Source: Gillisia sp. Hel_I_86
Lineage (GTDB): Bacteria; Bacteroidota; Bacteroidia; Flavobacteriales; Flavobacteriaceae
Length of the DNA stretch: 64,000 bases
Assembly: GCF_007827275.1 (NCBI RefSeq)
Contig: NZ_VISE01000001.1
Location: forward strand, 248,001 to 312,000
Direction of reading: 5' to 3'
The notes below the pieces were generated by a model. The model was not told the DNA's origin and did no database searches. It was given only the letters and a program-made list of their open reading frames with translations. A program made the position numbers and the translations under genes. Below, one piece after another: positions 11,301 to 19,817 of the stretch; position 1 is the stretch's first letter, and each line of letters begins with the position of its first letter.

Positions 11301-11770
11301 GACTCATCCTTTTTTTTTGACTTAATATTGATAAATCTATATAATATAAAGTTGATTGCATAATATTGAATAAAATGATTTTTACATTTAATAATTTATC
11401 AAAATATTGATCTATTAATGTGAAATTCATGATTTAAAAGCTCGTTTTTATCATATCTTCAACAAAAATTTTAACATCATTTCCAAACAACCAACTTTTT
11501 ACAGACAGATATAATCGATTGAAAATCGGAATCTGACGTTTTTGCCAGTTTTTGAAGGTGAATTCTTCGTCGTAAATACAAAAATGAGTGATTTTTAATC
11601 AGTAAAATGATAATTTTAAGGTTTTTTTGTTATTATTAATTAAGACCCCCTAAAAATTAGGGGGTCTTAATTAATAATGTGATAAATATTATACCATACC
11701 CCCCTATTTTTTAGCAATCATATTCAAAATATACATAGATTAGGGACCAACTAATTAACTGTATATCAAT
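11301..11770. promoter_or_regulatory. Divergent control region between gltBD and porin-PII-Amt
   Basis: This 470-base gene-free stretch is very AT-rich and separates the two divergent nitrogen-assimilation operons. It holds a perfect 21-bp inverted repeat at 11633-11677, described separately, and a further CCCCCTA copy near 11699-11705. No clear TTG/TAnnTTTG promoter pair was found on either side, and no convincing sigma-54 site (TGGCAC-N5-TTGC) was seen. A role in nitrogen control is inferred from its position. Confidence 0.55.
11633..11677. repeat. Perfect 21-bp inverted repeat with 3-base loop upstream of the porin gene
   Basis: The left arm is 11633-11653 and the right arm 11657-11677, with loop AAA. 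The arms match without any mismatch and have a central CCCCCTAA / TTAGGGGG core with AT-rich ends. It lies about 95 bases before the porin start. It has the shape of a terminator, but no gene on the plus strand ends upstream and gltB points away. It could be an operator, an RNA structure in the leader, or a terminator-like attenuator. Confidence 0.85.
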
Positions 11771-12916
11771 ATGAAAAAAATTTATTTACCCTTCGTAATG
11801 CTTTTTGTGCTCAATTCTTATTCGCAAGAAGATGAGCCTCCAACAAAACAATTCAATATCTCTGGTTCTGCTGATGTATATGCACGCTTCAATTTAAATT
11901 CCTTTAACAGGAATTATGAGGAACTAGAAGCACCGGCTCCCGCAACGTCCTTTGCTAATGATCCGGGATTTGCAATAGGTATGGCAAACGTGGTTATGAA
12001 CTATGAAATGGGAAAAATAGGAGCGGTAGCAGATCTGGTATTTGGACCGAGAGGGGAAGACGCCGTTTTTAATTCACTGGGTAGTTCCAATATCGTGAAC
12101 CAGTTATATGTATACTGGAATGCAAGCGAAAAGGTAACGCTAACGCTGGGTAACTGGAACACCTATTTGGGATACGAGGTGATCTCGCCCTCAGCAAACT
12201 TTAATTATTCCACTTCTTATATGTTTTCTTATGGACCTTTTTCTCACACAGGGATAAAAGCGGATTTTGCTTTAAATGATGAGTTTAGCGCGATGGTAGC
12301 AGTAATGAATCCTACAGATTTTACGGAGTTCAATCCTGCAGGAACCTACACTTTTGGTGCACAACTTGGATATGCAAAAGAGGCAGGAAGTGTCTATTTG
12401 AATTTTCTATATGGAGATCAAGACGGAAAACTTGAGGCTAACGGCAATAAAGGGGGAGATATTTCTGCTGGATCAACTTTTCAGGTGGATCTTGCTACAG
12501 GTGTTGATTTATCAGATGGATTTTATTTAGGTTTCAATACCACATACAATACTACCGCCACAGGAGAAGCTTTCACAGATACAGGAATACGAGATGTAGA
12601 GGGGGATGATTATGGTTTTTATGGCGCGGCGCTATATCTACAATATAGCCTGAACGATAAAGTTGCCCTGGGAGCCAGAGGCGAGTATTTTAAAGAGTTC
12701 AACGGAGGTGCTGGAGCTTTAGGCGTTTATGATGCAAACGGGGATTCTTCAGTTTTTGCTGTAACTGTTTCAGGAAATATGGCAATAGGGGATCTAATGC
12801 TCATCCCGGAAGTGCGCATGGATTCTGCTAATCAAGATATATTCATAAACCAAGATATCGACGGAACACAAGGCAGTCTAGCCTCAATTCTTCTGGCAGC
12901 AGTATATAAATTTTAA
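11771..12916 (+). CDS. Outer membrane porin-like beta-barrel protein of the ammonium operon
   Basis: The protein has 381 residues with a signal peptide ending near LNSYSQ. The mature part is made of amphipathic beta strands (for example VYVYWNASEKVTLTLGNWNTYLGYEV, here described across residues about 112-140) and ends in AAVYKF with a final Phe, which marks an outer-membrane barrel. It resembles the putative porins commonly found just before PII and Amt genes in Flavobacteriia. It lies 16 bases before the PII gene. A likely role is passage of ammonium or small nitrogen compounds across the outer membrane; this is inferred from context only, and the transported solute cannot be read from the sequence. 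Confidence 0.78.
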   Translation: MKKIYLPFVMLFVLNSYSQEDEPPTKQFNISGSADVYARFNLNSFNRNYEELEAPAPATSFANDPGFAIGMANVVMNYEMGKIGAVADLVFGPRGEDAVFNSLGSSNIVNQLYVYWNASEKVTLTLGNWNTYLGYEVISPSANFNYSTSYMFSYGPFSHTGIKADFALNDEFSAMVAVMNPTDFTEFNPAGTYTFGAQLGYAKEAGSVYLNFLYGDQDGKLEANGNKGGDISAGSTFQVDLATGVDLSDGFYLGFNTTYNTTATGEAFTDTGIRDVEGDDYGFYGAALYLQYSLNDKVALGARGEYFKEFNGGAGALGVYDANGDSSVFAVTVSGNMAIGDLMLIPEVRMDSANQDIFINQDIDGTQGSLASILLAAVYKF

Positions 12917-12932
12917 CCTAAATATATAAATC

Positions 12933-13271
12933 ATGAAAAAAATAGAAGCGATCATCAGAAAATCAAAATTTTCTGCCGTCAAAAAAGCTTTACATCAAGA
13001 AGGCATCAACTTCTTTTCCTATTGGGATGTTACCGGTTTGGGAAACGAAAAACAAGGGAGTGTCTATCGGGGGGTTTCCTATAGCACCAGTGATATTCAG
13101 CGTAGGTACTTATCTATAGTTGTAGATGATTCTTTTGAACAAGCCACTATCGATGCCATTCTTACGGCAGGACGTACCGGGGAAGTTGGCGACGGGAAAA
13201 TATTTGTTTCCGATATCAATGAAGCCTATAGGATTCGTACCGGTGAAAAAGGAAAAGAAACGCTAAACTAA
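12933..13271 (+). CDS. P-II family nitrogen regulatory protein
   Basis: The protein has 112 residues, the usual PII length. It starts MKKIEAIIRKSKF like GlnB/GlnK. The T-loop has YRGVSY, with Tyr50 at the place of the uridylylated Tyr51 of E. coli GlnB (one residue shorter before it). The B-loop reads TGRTGEVGDGKIFV and the C-terminal loop RIRTGE, both ATP/2-oxoglutarate binding parts. PII proteins sense 2-oxoglutarate and ATP/ADP and, in the GlnK type, block Amt under ammonium excess. The gene lies between the porin and Amt, with 16 and 26 bases of spacing, so a GlnK-like job at Amt is likely. Whether Tyr50 is modified here is unknown. Confidence 0.95.
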   Translation: MKKIEAIIRKSKFSAVKKALHQEGINFFSYWDVTGLGNEKQGSVYRGVSYSTSDIQRRYLSIVVDDSFEQATIDAILTAGRTGEVGDGKIFVSDINEAYRIRTGEKGKETLN

Positions 13272-13297
13272 TTATTAAAGAATAAAATATTTATTAT

Positions 13298-14536
13298 ATG
13301 GACTCAGGATTATTTACGGCAAACAATTTATGGATGATGATATGCACGGGGCTGGTATTTTTTATGCACCTCGGTTTCTCATTATTGGAAATTGGACTTA
13401 CCAGACAAAAAAATACCATAAACATACTTTTTAAAAACCTATTTATAATTTGTGCGGGGTTGCTAATGTACTATATAGGAGGCTTCAATTTAATGTATCC
13501 GGGATTTGAAGAAGGCTCTGCAGGGATCTTGAAGTTTGCGGGCTTCGGAATAGCAGCTCCAGAAAATGGAATGTTACCTGAATATGCAAATGGGGGGTAT
13601 ACGTGGTGGACAGATTTCCTTTTCCAAGGAATGTTTGCTGCCACTGCGGCCACCATTGTTTCTGGAGCTGTTGCAGAACGTATTAAGATAGGAGGGTTTA
13701 TGATATTTGTGGTGATATATGTAGGACTAATTTACCCAATAGTAGGTTCATGGAAATGGGGTGGTGGATTCCTTGATGGCATGGGCTTCTATGATTTTGC
13801 CGGATCTACCTTGGTACATTCTGTGGGCGGCTGGGCAGCCTTGGTGGCCATTTTCCTTTTAGGCCCGCGTATTGGGAAATTCAACGAATACAACAAACCT
13901 CAACCTATCCCGGGCCACAATATCCCTTTTGCGGCAGCAGGGGTACTGATCCTTTGGCTGGGATGGTTTGGTTTTAATGGAGGATCTGTGCTATCTGCCG
14001 ATCCCGCAATTACCTCATGGGTACTGGTAACAACCTCCTTGGCGGCGGCAGCAGGTGGAATTTCCGCTTTTATAACCTCTACATTAATGTACAAGAATTA
14101 TGACCTTACCATGTTTTTGAATGGAATATTAGGTGGTCTTGTGGGAATTACCGCCGGAGCCGATTTAATGTCGCCAAATGAAGCAGTGGTAATTGGTTTA
14201 ATTGCCGGGGTCATAATTGTTCTTGGAGTTGCCTTAATAGATACACTGAAAATGGACGATCCCGTGGGAGCTGTTGCGGTACACTTAATTTGTGGAATTT
14301 GGGGCACGCTGGCGGTTGGAATCTTTGGAACCATGGCAGGAATAGACCAGTTCTTTGTTCAATTGGCAGGAATTGGAATAGTGGGCGGATTTTGCACAAT
14401 TAGCGCTTTTACAATATTAAAATTAATTAAAGCTGTTTCCGGACTCAGGGTTTCTGAAAGGGAAGAATTGGAAGGATTGGATTTGCATGAACACGGGATG
14501 AATGCTTATCCAGATTTTAGATCGAACGAGCATTAA
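13298..14536 (+). CDS. amt: Ammonium transporter
   Basis: The protein has 412 residues and about 11 membrane segments. Conserved Amt features are visible: the pore twin histidines His174 (TLVHSVGGWAAL) and His329 (AVAVHLICGIWGTL), the AERIK turn near 127, and PGHNIPFAAAGVLILWLGW near 205-223. It carries ammonium or ammonia across the inner membrane. It is the last gene of the porin-PII-Amt operon. The C-terminal tail carries the conserved Glu-rich region where PII binds in other Amt proteins (known for AmtB-GlnK, inferred here). Confidence 0.97.
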   Translation: MDSGLFTANNLWMMICTGLVFFMHLGFSLLEIGLTRQKNTINILFKNLFIICAGLLMYYIGGFNLMYPGFEEGSAGILKFAGFGIAAPENGMLPEYANGGYTWWTDFLFQGMFAATAATIVSGAVAERIKIGGFMIFVVIYVGLIYPIVGSWKWGGGFLDGMGFYDFAGSTLVHSVGGWAALVAIFLLGPRIGKFNEYNKPQPIPGHNIPFAAAGVLILWLGWFGFNGGSVLSADPAITSWVLVTTSLAAAAGGISAFITSTLMYKNYDLTMFLNGILGGLVGITAGADLMSPNEAVVIGLIAGVIIVLGVALIDTLKMDDPVGAVAVHLICGIWGTLAVGIFGTMAGIDQFFVQLAGIGIVGGFCTISAFTILKLIKAVSGLRVSEREELEGLDLHEHGMNAYPDFRSNEH

Positions 14537-14544
14537 ATCAAGAA

Positions 14545-14634
14545 GCTCGGGGCAAGCACACCTGAATGTTACGGGCAGGCCTTGGGAAACCTGCCCGTCC
14601 CTTCTGGCGGGTTAGACCCTTAATGAGGAATTAA
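14545..14634. repeat. Interspersed repeat, GAGG/CTCGGGG family (partial copy)
   Basis: GCTCGGGGCAAGC starts 9 bases after the amt stop, and the copy ends with a TTAATGAGGAATTAAA-like segment. The inner hairpin ACGGGCAGG (14571-14579) / CCTGCCCGT (14590-14598) has perfect 9-base arms. The same ends occur in the copies at 35484-35575 and 63110-63200. It may act as a 3'-end structure for the amt transcript. Confidence 0.6.
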
Positions 14635-14762
14635 AAACAATTTGTGTTGAAAAAAGCCTGCTCTTAATAATGGTTTTTTTCAACACAAAATATTATTCTA
14701 TTGTAATTCGAAGTAAAAATAAGAATTCACACCCCTAACTTAAACTAGGTCATAATAAACGT

Positions 14763-14921
14763 GTATATCCGTTTTTTGTCCTATAGTTGTTTTGCCACCC
14801 TAAATTTCAGGGTGTCTATTTGCTGTATTGATTATTAGTGTTATGAGATTCTGAAACAACTCCGAGAGCTATCGGAACAGAATCACCTTATTTATCATTT
14901 TAAGATACTTTACGGATATAC
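14763..14921. mobile_element. MITE-like element, copy 1
   Basis: The element is 159 bp long and bounded by perfect 10-bp terminal inverted repeats GTATATCCGT and ACGGATATAC. Inside are two smaller palindromes of the type CACCCT..AGGGTG and GATTCTGAAAC..GGAACAGAAT. It has no coding capacity. Related copies lie at 44281-44449 and 61999-62146. The rest of the gap to 15395 is AT-rich and shows no gene. Confidence 0.65.
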
Positions 14922-15395
14922 AAATAACAAACCAACCAAATTTTGAAAGTCAGTGATTTACAGATAAAAACAATGAAAAATATATAATTTCATAATACCC
15001 CAAAACAAAAAGTTCAATTTTAGAAATTTATTGCGATGAATTTGAAGCATTTAGCCCACCATTTTAGACTAAATAAAGGTTTAATTATACTCATAATTTC
15101 ACAAAACCGGCGGAAATTACAATTTAGAATTATTATAGATAAGAGATCATTAAATTTTCAGTTCCCTTAACATTAGTAATCCTTCATTATAATTCCTTCA
15201 AATATATAATTTTCTAATTTGCAGATACCTTCACAGGAAATATATAACTTTTTAACAAAACATTTGAAAATACATCATATGCCAATCATCTTCATTTATA
15301 TTTTGTTATTAATTTTTAATTATGTATGACAAAATAGTTAGTATAGTAAAATTCCTATTTTTTGATAATATTTGACGATACTAACTAATCGAATT
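14922..15395. other. AT-rich intergenic stretch upstream of a TonB receptor
   Basis: About 470 bases without a supportable gene. The stretch probably contains the promoter of the receptor gene, but no complete TTG-N19-TAnnTTTG pair could be assigned; TATTTG at about 15369-15374 is the nearest -7-like sequence. Confidence 0.4.
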
Positions 15396-18017
15396 ATGAA
15401 AAAAACAATCAAACAGTTAAATTTTTTATTATTAATTTTCTCTATCCCCTTAGTATCTTGGGCACAGACTTCAATTACCGGACAAATATTGGATGAAAAA
15501 GGCGAAGGTGTACCTTTTGCAACCGTAATGGAAGAAGGCACCACAAACGGAACCACAACAGATGAATTCGGAAATTTTGGGTTTAGTGTTTCCAAACTTC
15601 CAACTACAATAGTAACTTCTTATGTAGGTTTCAAAACCAATAATCAGGAAATCACTACGGCAACCAACATTGTGATTACACTTGTACAAGATAGTTTTGG
15701 ATTAGATGAAATTGTGGTAACCGGAAACAGAACTAAGCCAAGAACTATTCTTGACTCTCCAAACGCTATAGACAATTTTGGAGTAAAAGAATTAACAAGA
15801 AGTGGCCAGCCTACTATAGATAAGATGTTAACCTTTAAGGTGCCATCTTTTAACTCACAAAACCAAGCAATTTCTGATGCTACCGCTCACTATGACCCGG
15901 CAGATCTTCGTGGATTAGGGCCAAGTAGAACTCTGGTATTGGTAAACGGAAAGCGAAAAAATCAAAGTGCGCAGGTTTACTTGAACAGAACTCCTGGTAA
16001 AGGAGAAGTTGGAGTAGATTTAAAGAGTATCCCAACTGCAGCTATCGAGCGTGTAGAGATACTTAGAGATGGTGCTTCTGCACAGTACGGGTCGGATGCA
16101 ATCGCAGGAGTTATCAATATGGTCTTGAAAAAGAATGTTGAATTCACAACTTTTAGCTCTCAAACAGGAATTACCTCTGAAGGTGATGGGTTTAACTTTG
16201 CATCTGATTTAAATACTGCATTTAATATTGGAGATGGTGGTTACGTAAATGTAACGCTTGGATACTACAAGCAAAATGCTACCAACAGACCAGGAACTCC
16301 AGGGACAGATGATCCTGGAGCTATATTGCCTCAAGAAATTCAATGGCAAAAAGATAATCCTGCTTTAGGAATGCATGTTGGACAGCCAGAAATGGAGAAA
16401 AAAGACTTGTTCGTAAACATGGCTCATCCTGTAGGAGAAAATGCTGAATTTTACTCTTTTCATGGTTTCACCACCAGAACCGGTAAAAGTTTTGCATATT
16501 ACCGCGCTCCATATTGGAGACCAGATGTAAGAGAATCTGAATTCTTGACTAGAAAAGAAGATTTTGTAGGGTACCAGCCAACTTTCGAAACTGCAATCGA
16601 TGATTACATTAATGCTGCAGGTCTAAAATATGACTTTAAAGAAAACTGGACAGCAGATCTTTCTGCAACTTATGGTGCTAACTCGGTATTCTATACAGTT
16701 AACAACTCTGTGAACAGGGATTATTTGGCAGATAACGGTACGTCTCCAACAACTTTTAATCCAGGTGGATATAGATTACAGAATTTAATAGGAAACTTGG
16801 ATGTAACCGGTTTATTAACTGAAGACATCAGTTTGGCTGCAGGCTTAGAGGTGAAAAAAGAGTATTTCACTGCTTACGAAGGTGACCCACGTTCTTACTA
16901 TAAAGGAGGTTCAGACTCGTTCGCAGGGGTTAGGCCTAATGAGGCTGGAGAATGGGATAGAAATAGTATAGCTGCATATGCACAAGTAGATTACGATATT
17001 ACAGATGCACTTTTATTAGGAGTTGCAGGGAGATATGAGGATTTCTCAGATTTTGGAGATAACTTCTCTTGGAAAGTGAATGGTCGTTATAAGTTAGGAG
17101 AAAAAGGAGCTCTTAGAGGATCCTACTCTACAGGCTTTAGGGCACCAACATTACACCAACGTTACTTAACCAACAGCCAGTATATTATTGTTGCTGGATC
17201 TAACGAGCCATTATTACAAGGTACGTTAGCTAATGACAACCCTGCTGTACAAGCTTTAGGAGTGCCAAGTTTATTTGCAGAAACTTCTAAGAATATATCG
17301 GCAGGGGTTACTTATAAATTCAGTAACAACTTTTATGGTTCTGTGGATTTCTATCAGATCAATGTGGACGACAGGGTGTTATTCTCTTCTCAAATTGGTG
17401 CGGATGGAGACGACACCTCTACAAACCCTGTAGAGCAAATCTTGGAAGACAACAATGTGGTGGCAGTTCAATTCTTTATTAATGCTGGCGACACTAAAAC
17501 AACTGGTGCTGATATCGTATTAAACTATAAAAACTATAGTGGTTTTGGCGCAAGTTTAGCAGCTAACTTTAATGAGACTACTATTGATGCAATTACTACT
17601 CCTGGCCCACTAGCTGCAAATGGTTATAACATTTTTGCTCGTGAAGAAAAAGGCTTGATCACGAACTCAAGACCAAAATCAAAAGTGATCTTAGGCTTAT
17701 CTCAAGATCTTGATAAGTGGTATTTAGGGCTGAATAATACTATGTTTGGAAAAGTAACTGTTACTGCTCCAGAATCTGGGGGAGAAGATCAAGAGCTAGC
17801 ATCTAAAATTGCAACCGATCTTATTGCTAGTTATAAGTTTACAGATAAGTTTTCCTTAACAGCAAACTTGAACAATATTTTTGATGTATATCCAGATATC
17901 ACTAAAGCATCAACTAATACTGCAGGTGCCGGAGGAAGATTTTTATACTCTTCAGAAGTACAACAATTGGGTCAATTAGGAGCTAATTTTAGCTTAAGTT
18001 TAAATTATGAGTTCTAG
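15396..18017 (+). CDS. TonB-dependent receptor with CarboxypepD_reg-like domain
   Basis: I chose the ATG at 15396 (873 residues) because it gives a clean signal peptide MKKTIKQLNFLLLIFS ending at WAQ; an in-frame TTG lies 24 bases upstream. Order of domains: CarboxypepD_reg-like (about 25-105, ITGQILDEKGEGVPFATV), TonB plug (about 115-235, with RVEILRDGASAQYGSDAIAG), then a large 22-strand barrel with last strand FSLSLNYEF. It has no STN domain. It is a close paralogue of the receptor at 30165-33191, sharing DPADLRGLGPSRTLVLVNGK and GEVGVDLKSIP-type blocks. No SusD gene follows, so the substrate cannot be told. It ends with a strong terminator and appears monocistronic. Confidence 0.93.
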   Translation: MKKTIKQLNFLLLIFSIPLVSWAQTSITGQILDEKGEGVPFATVMEEGTTNGTTTDEFGNFGFSVSKLPTTIVTSYVGFKTNNQEITTATNIVITLVQDSFGLDEIVVTGNRTKPRTILDSPNAIDNFGVKELTRSGQPTIDKMLTFKVPSFNSQNQAISDATAHYDPADLRGLGPSRTLVLVNGKRKNQSAQVYLNRTPGKGEVGVDLKSIPTAAIERVEILRDGASAQYGSDAIAGVINMVLKKNVEFTTFSSQTGITSEGDGFNFASDLNTAFNIGDGGYVNVTLGYYKQNATNRPGTPGTDDPGAILPQEIQWQKDNPALGMHVGQPEMEKKDLFVNMAHPVGENAEFYSFHGFTTRTGKSFAYYRAPYWRPDVRESEFLTRKEDFVGYQPTFETAIDDYINAAGLKYDFKENWTADLSATYGANSVFYTVNNSVNRDYLADNGTSPTTFNPGGYRLQNLIGNLDVTGLLTEDISLAAGLEVKKEYFTAYEGDPRSYYKGGSDSFAGVRPNEAGEWDRNSIAAYAQVDYDITDALLLGVAGRYEDFSDFGDNFSWKVNGRYKLGEKGALRGSYSTGFRAPTLHQRYLTNSQYIIVAGSNEPLLQGTLANDNPAVQALGVPSLFAETSKNISAGVTYKFSNNFYGSVDFYQINVDDRVLFSSQIGADGDDTSTNPVEQILEDNNVVAVQFFINAGDTKTTGADIVLNYKNYSGFGASLAANFNETTIDAITTPGPLAANGYNIFAREEKGLITNSRPKSKVILGLSQDLDKWYLGLNNTMFGKVTVTAPESGGEDQELASKIATDLIASYKFTDKFSLTANLNNIFDVYPDITKASTNTAGAGGRFLYSSEVQQLGQLGANFSLSLNYEF

Positions 18018-18042
18018 TTAAATAGAACCTTATTAATAATAG

Positions 18043-18075
18043 AAAGCAGATGGATATAAATCCATCTGCTTTTTT
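18043..18075 (+). terminator. Rho-independent terminator after the TonB receptor gene
   Basis: The arms AAAGCAGATGGAT (18043-18055) and ATCCATCTGCTTT (18060-18072) are a perfect 13-bp match around loop ATAA, followed by further T residues. It lies 26 bases after the receptor stop. Confidence 0.92.
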
Positions 18076-18251
18076 ATATTGAGATCGTTAATGATTCTAA
18101 TTAAAATATATTTAAATTAAAGTGAATACATTTTTAAGTCTAGATTATTCTGCGCGCTCAAAACCAAACCTTTCCCATTACTAAAACATAAAGTGCACAC
18201 AAAATCTGTATTTTAGCACACCTTTTAAACAAATAAAAATCTACACATACA

Positions 18252-19406
18252 ATGCTGGAAAAGATTATAGCATTAAGAAAAGAATTGCATCAACATCCTG
18301 AATTATCGGGAGAAGAAATAGAAACTGCACGTCGTATTAAAAATTTCTTGGCCCATCATCCGCCATCAAAATTAATAGAAAATATTGGGGGGCATGGTCT
18401 TGCAGCGATTTATACGTATGGTAAGGAAGGCCCTGTAATTATGATTCGATGCGAATTGGATGCATTGCCAATAGAAGAAGCCAATCTGTTCGAATATCGT
18501 TCAAAGATCAATGGAGTTTCCCATAAATGCGGACATGACGGCCATATGGCTATAGTTGCCGGATTGAGCTCTTGGATAAAAGAACAAAATTATAAGAGCG
18601 GGAAAATTATTTTACTTTTTCAACCAGCAGAGGAAACCGGAAAAGGGGCAAAAGCAATTATTGAAGCCGAAAAATTTCAAGATTTGAAACCAGATCATGT
18701 ATTTGCGCTGCACAACATTCCTGGCGTACCACTGCACACCATAATCAAGGTTCAAAACAATTTTTCCTCCTCTGTACAAAGTCTTGGAATTTGGCTCAAT
18801 GGAAAAGAGTCTCATGCTTCAGAACCTGAAAACGGAATAAATCCAGCCCTGGCCATTGCAGAAACAATAAAACAATTTGATCTATTGAATATTTTGGCAC
18901 CTGAAAAACCCAATTTTGCCCTTTTAACTCCCGTACATATAAAAATGGGACAAATTGCCTATGGCATTTCAGCTGGTTCTGGGGAATTGCATTATACACT
19001 AAGAACAAGGGATGAAGAACACATGAAGAAGTTAAAATGGGCTATAAACAAGCAACTCGTAAAAACTTGCCAGCGATATAATCTTGGATTGGAAACTCGC
19101 TGGTTCGATTATTTTCCTACTTCTGCAAATGATCCATTTTGTAATGAGGTTATTGGAAAAGCTGCTAAAATCAATAATTTAAAAATACATGAAAAAACCT
19201 ACCCTTATAAATTCGGTGAAGATTTTGGTTGGTTTTCAAAATATTATAAATCGGCAATGTTTGGTTTAGGATCTGGAGGCCATTCCCCTGCCCTGCACAA
19301 TCCAGATTATGATTTTCCTGATGAAATTATTCCAACAGGAATGGCGATGTTTCAATCCATAATCGATCTAATACTAAGGCCAGAAGATCCACAGTCAAAA
19401 AATTAG
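18252..19406 (+). CDS. M20 family amidohydrolase (hippurate hydrolase / N-acyl amino acid deacylase type)
   Basis: The protein has 384 residues and no signal peptide, so it is cytoplasmic. It starts with the family signature LRKELHQHPELSGEE. Metal-binding motifs are HKCGHDGH near 94-101, EETGKGAKAI near 127-136, and a C-terminal GSGGHSPALHNPDYDF, giving the usual Cys/His/Glu/His ligands of the M20D branch. These enzymes cleave amide bonds of N-acylated amino acids or related compounds. The exact substrate cannot be told from the sequence. A second, secreted M20 protein of a different branch lies at 23876-25177. Confidence 0.88.
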   Translation: MLEKIIALRKELHQHPELSGEEIETARRIKNFLAHHPPSKLIENIGGHGLAAIYTYGKEGPVIMIRCELDALPIEEANLFEYRSKINGVSHKCGHDGHMAIVAGLSSWIKEQNYKSGKIILLFQPAEETGKGAKAIIEAEKFQDLKPDHVFALHNIPGVPLHTIIKVQNNFSSSVQSLGIWLNGKESHASEPENGINPALAIAETIKQFDLLNILAPEKPNFALLTPVHIKMGQIAYGISAGSGELHYTLRTRDEEHMKKLKWAINKQLVKTCQRYNLGLETRWFDYFPTSANDPFCNEVIGKAAKINNLKIHEKTYPYKFGEDFGWFSKYYKSAMFGLGSGGHSPALHNPDYDFPDEIIPTGMAMFQSIIDLILRPEDPQSKN

Positions 19407-19471
19407 GTCCTCCCATTTTAAATACCCCTCTTTTATGAATCGGAATATTTCCACCTTCTTTTTTAAATCCT

Positions 19472-19479
19472 TATTTTTG
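19472..19479 (+). promoter_or_regulatory. Candidate -7 promoter box TATTTTTG before the DUF1456 gene
   Basis: The box matches the Bacteroidota -7 consensus TAnnTTTG. Only 5 bases separate it from the ATG at 19485, which would place the transcript start at or next to the start codon. No clear -33 TTG was seen. Confidence 0.45.
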
Positions 19480-19484
19480 TCGCT

Positions 19485-19745
19485 ATGGGATTAACAAATA
19501 ACGACATCTTTAAGAAGTTACGGGTCGCACTAAAACTACGTGATGACGATATAGTGCAAATATGTGCGCTAGTGGATTTTAAAGTGACCAAAAGCGAGCT
19601 TGGGGCCATATTCAGAAATGAAGATCACCCCAAATATGTAGAATGTGGGGATCAATTTTTGAGGAACTTCCTAAATGGCTTGGTGATACACATGCGTGGC
19701 CCCATGCCCAAGAAGAAAATTGCAGAAAATAAAAGCGGGGAATAA
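19485..19745 (+). CDS. DUF1456 (YehS-like) single-domain protein
   Basis: The 86-residue protein matches one DUF1456 unit: TNNDIFKKLRVALKLRDDDI at 3-22, the helix-turn-helix-like stretch KVTKSELGAIFRNEDHP, and LNGLVIHMRG. E. coli YehS has two such units in about 156 residues, so this protein is half-length. The Lys-rich C-terminus (PMPKKKIAENK) is consistent with nucleic-acid binding, but the function is unknown. A strong -7 box lies directly before it and a bidirectional terminator after it, so it is its own transcription unit. Confidence 0.82.
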   Translation: MGLTNNDIFKKLRVALKLRDDDIVQICALVDFKVTKSELGAIFRNEDHPKYVECGDQFLRNFLNGLVIHMRGPMPKKKIAENKSGE

Positions 19746-19768
19746 GCACATTTCTCACTTGGTATAAA

Positions 19769-19802
19769 CAAAAAATCCCAAGCTTTGCTCGGGATTTTTT
19801 TA
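19769..19802. terminator. Bidirectional terminator between the DUF1456 gene and sucC
   Basis: The arms AAAAATCCC and GGGATTTTT surround AAGCTTTGCTC, with an A run on the left and a T run on the right, so the hairpin can end transcription from both sides. The two genes converge here. Confidence 0.85.
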
Positions 19803-19817
19803 TGAGTTGAGATTGAT

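Noticed and set aside
6943-11325. Several plus-strand open frames opposite gltB
   Set aside because: They are shadows of the gltB codons; gltB has full family motifs over the entire length.
11301-11770. Sigma-54 promoter in the nitrogen control region
   Set aside because: Only TGAC-N5-TTGCC-like pieces (near 11534) were seen; the invariant GG of the -24 element is missing.
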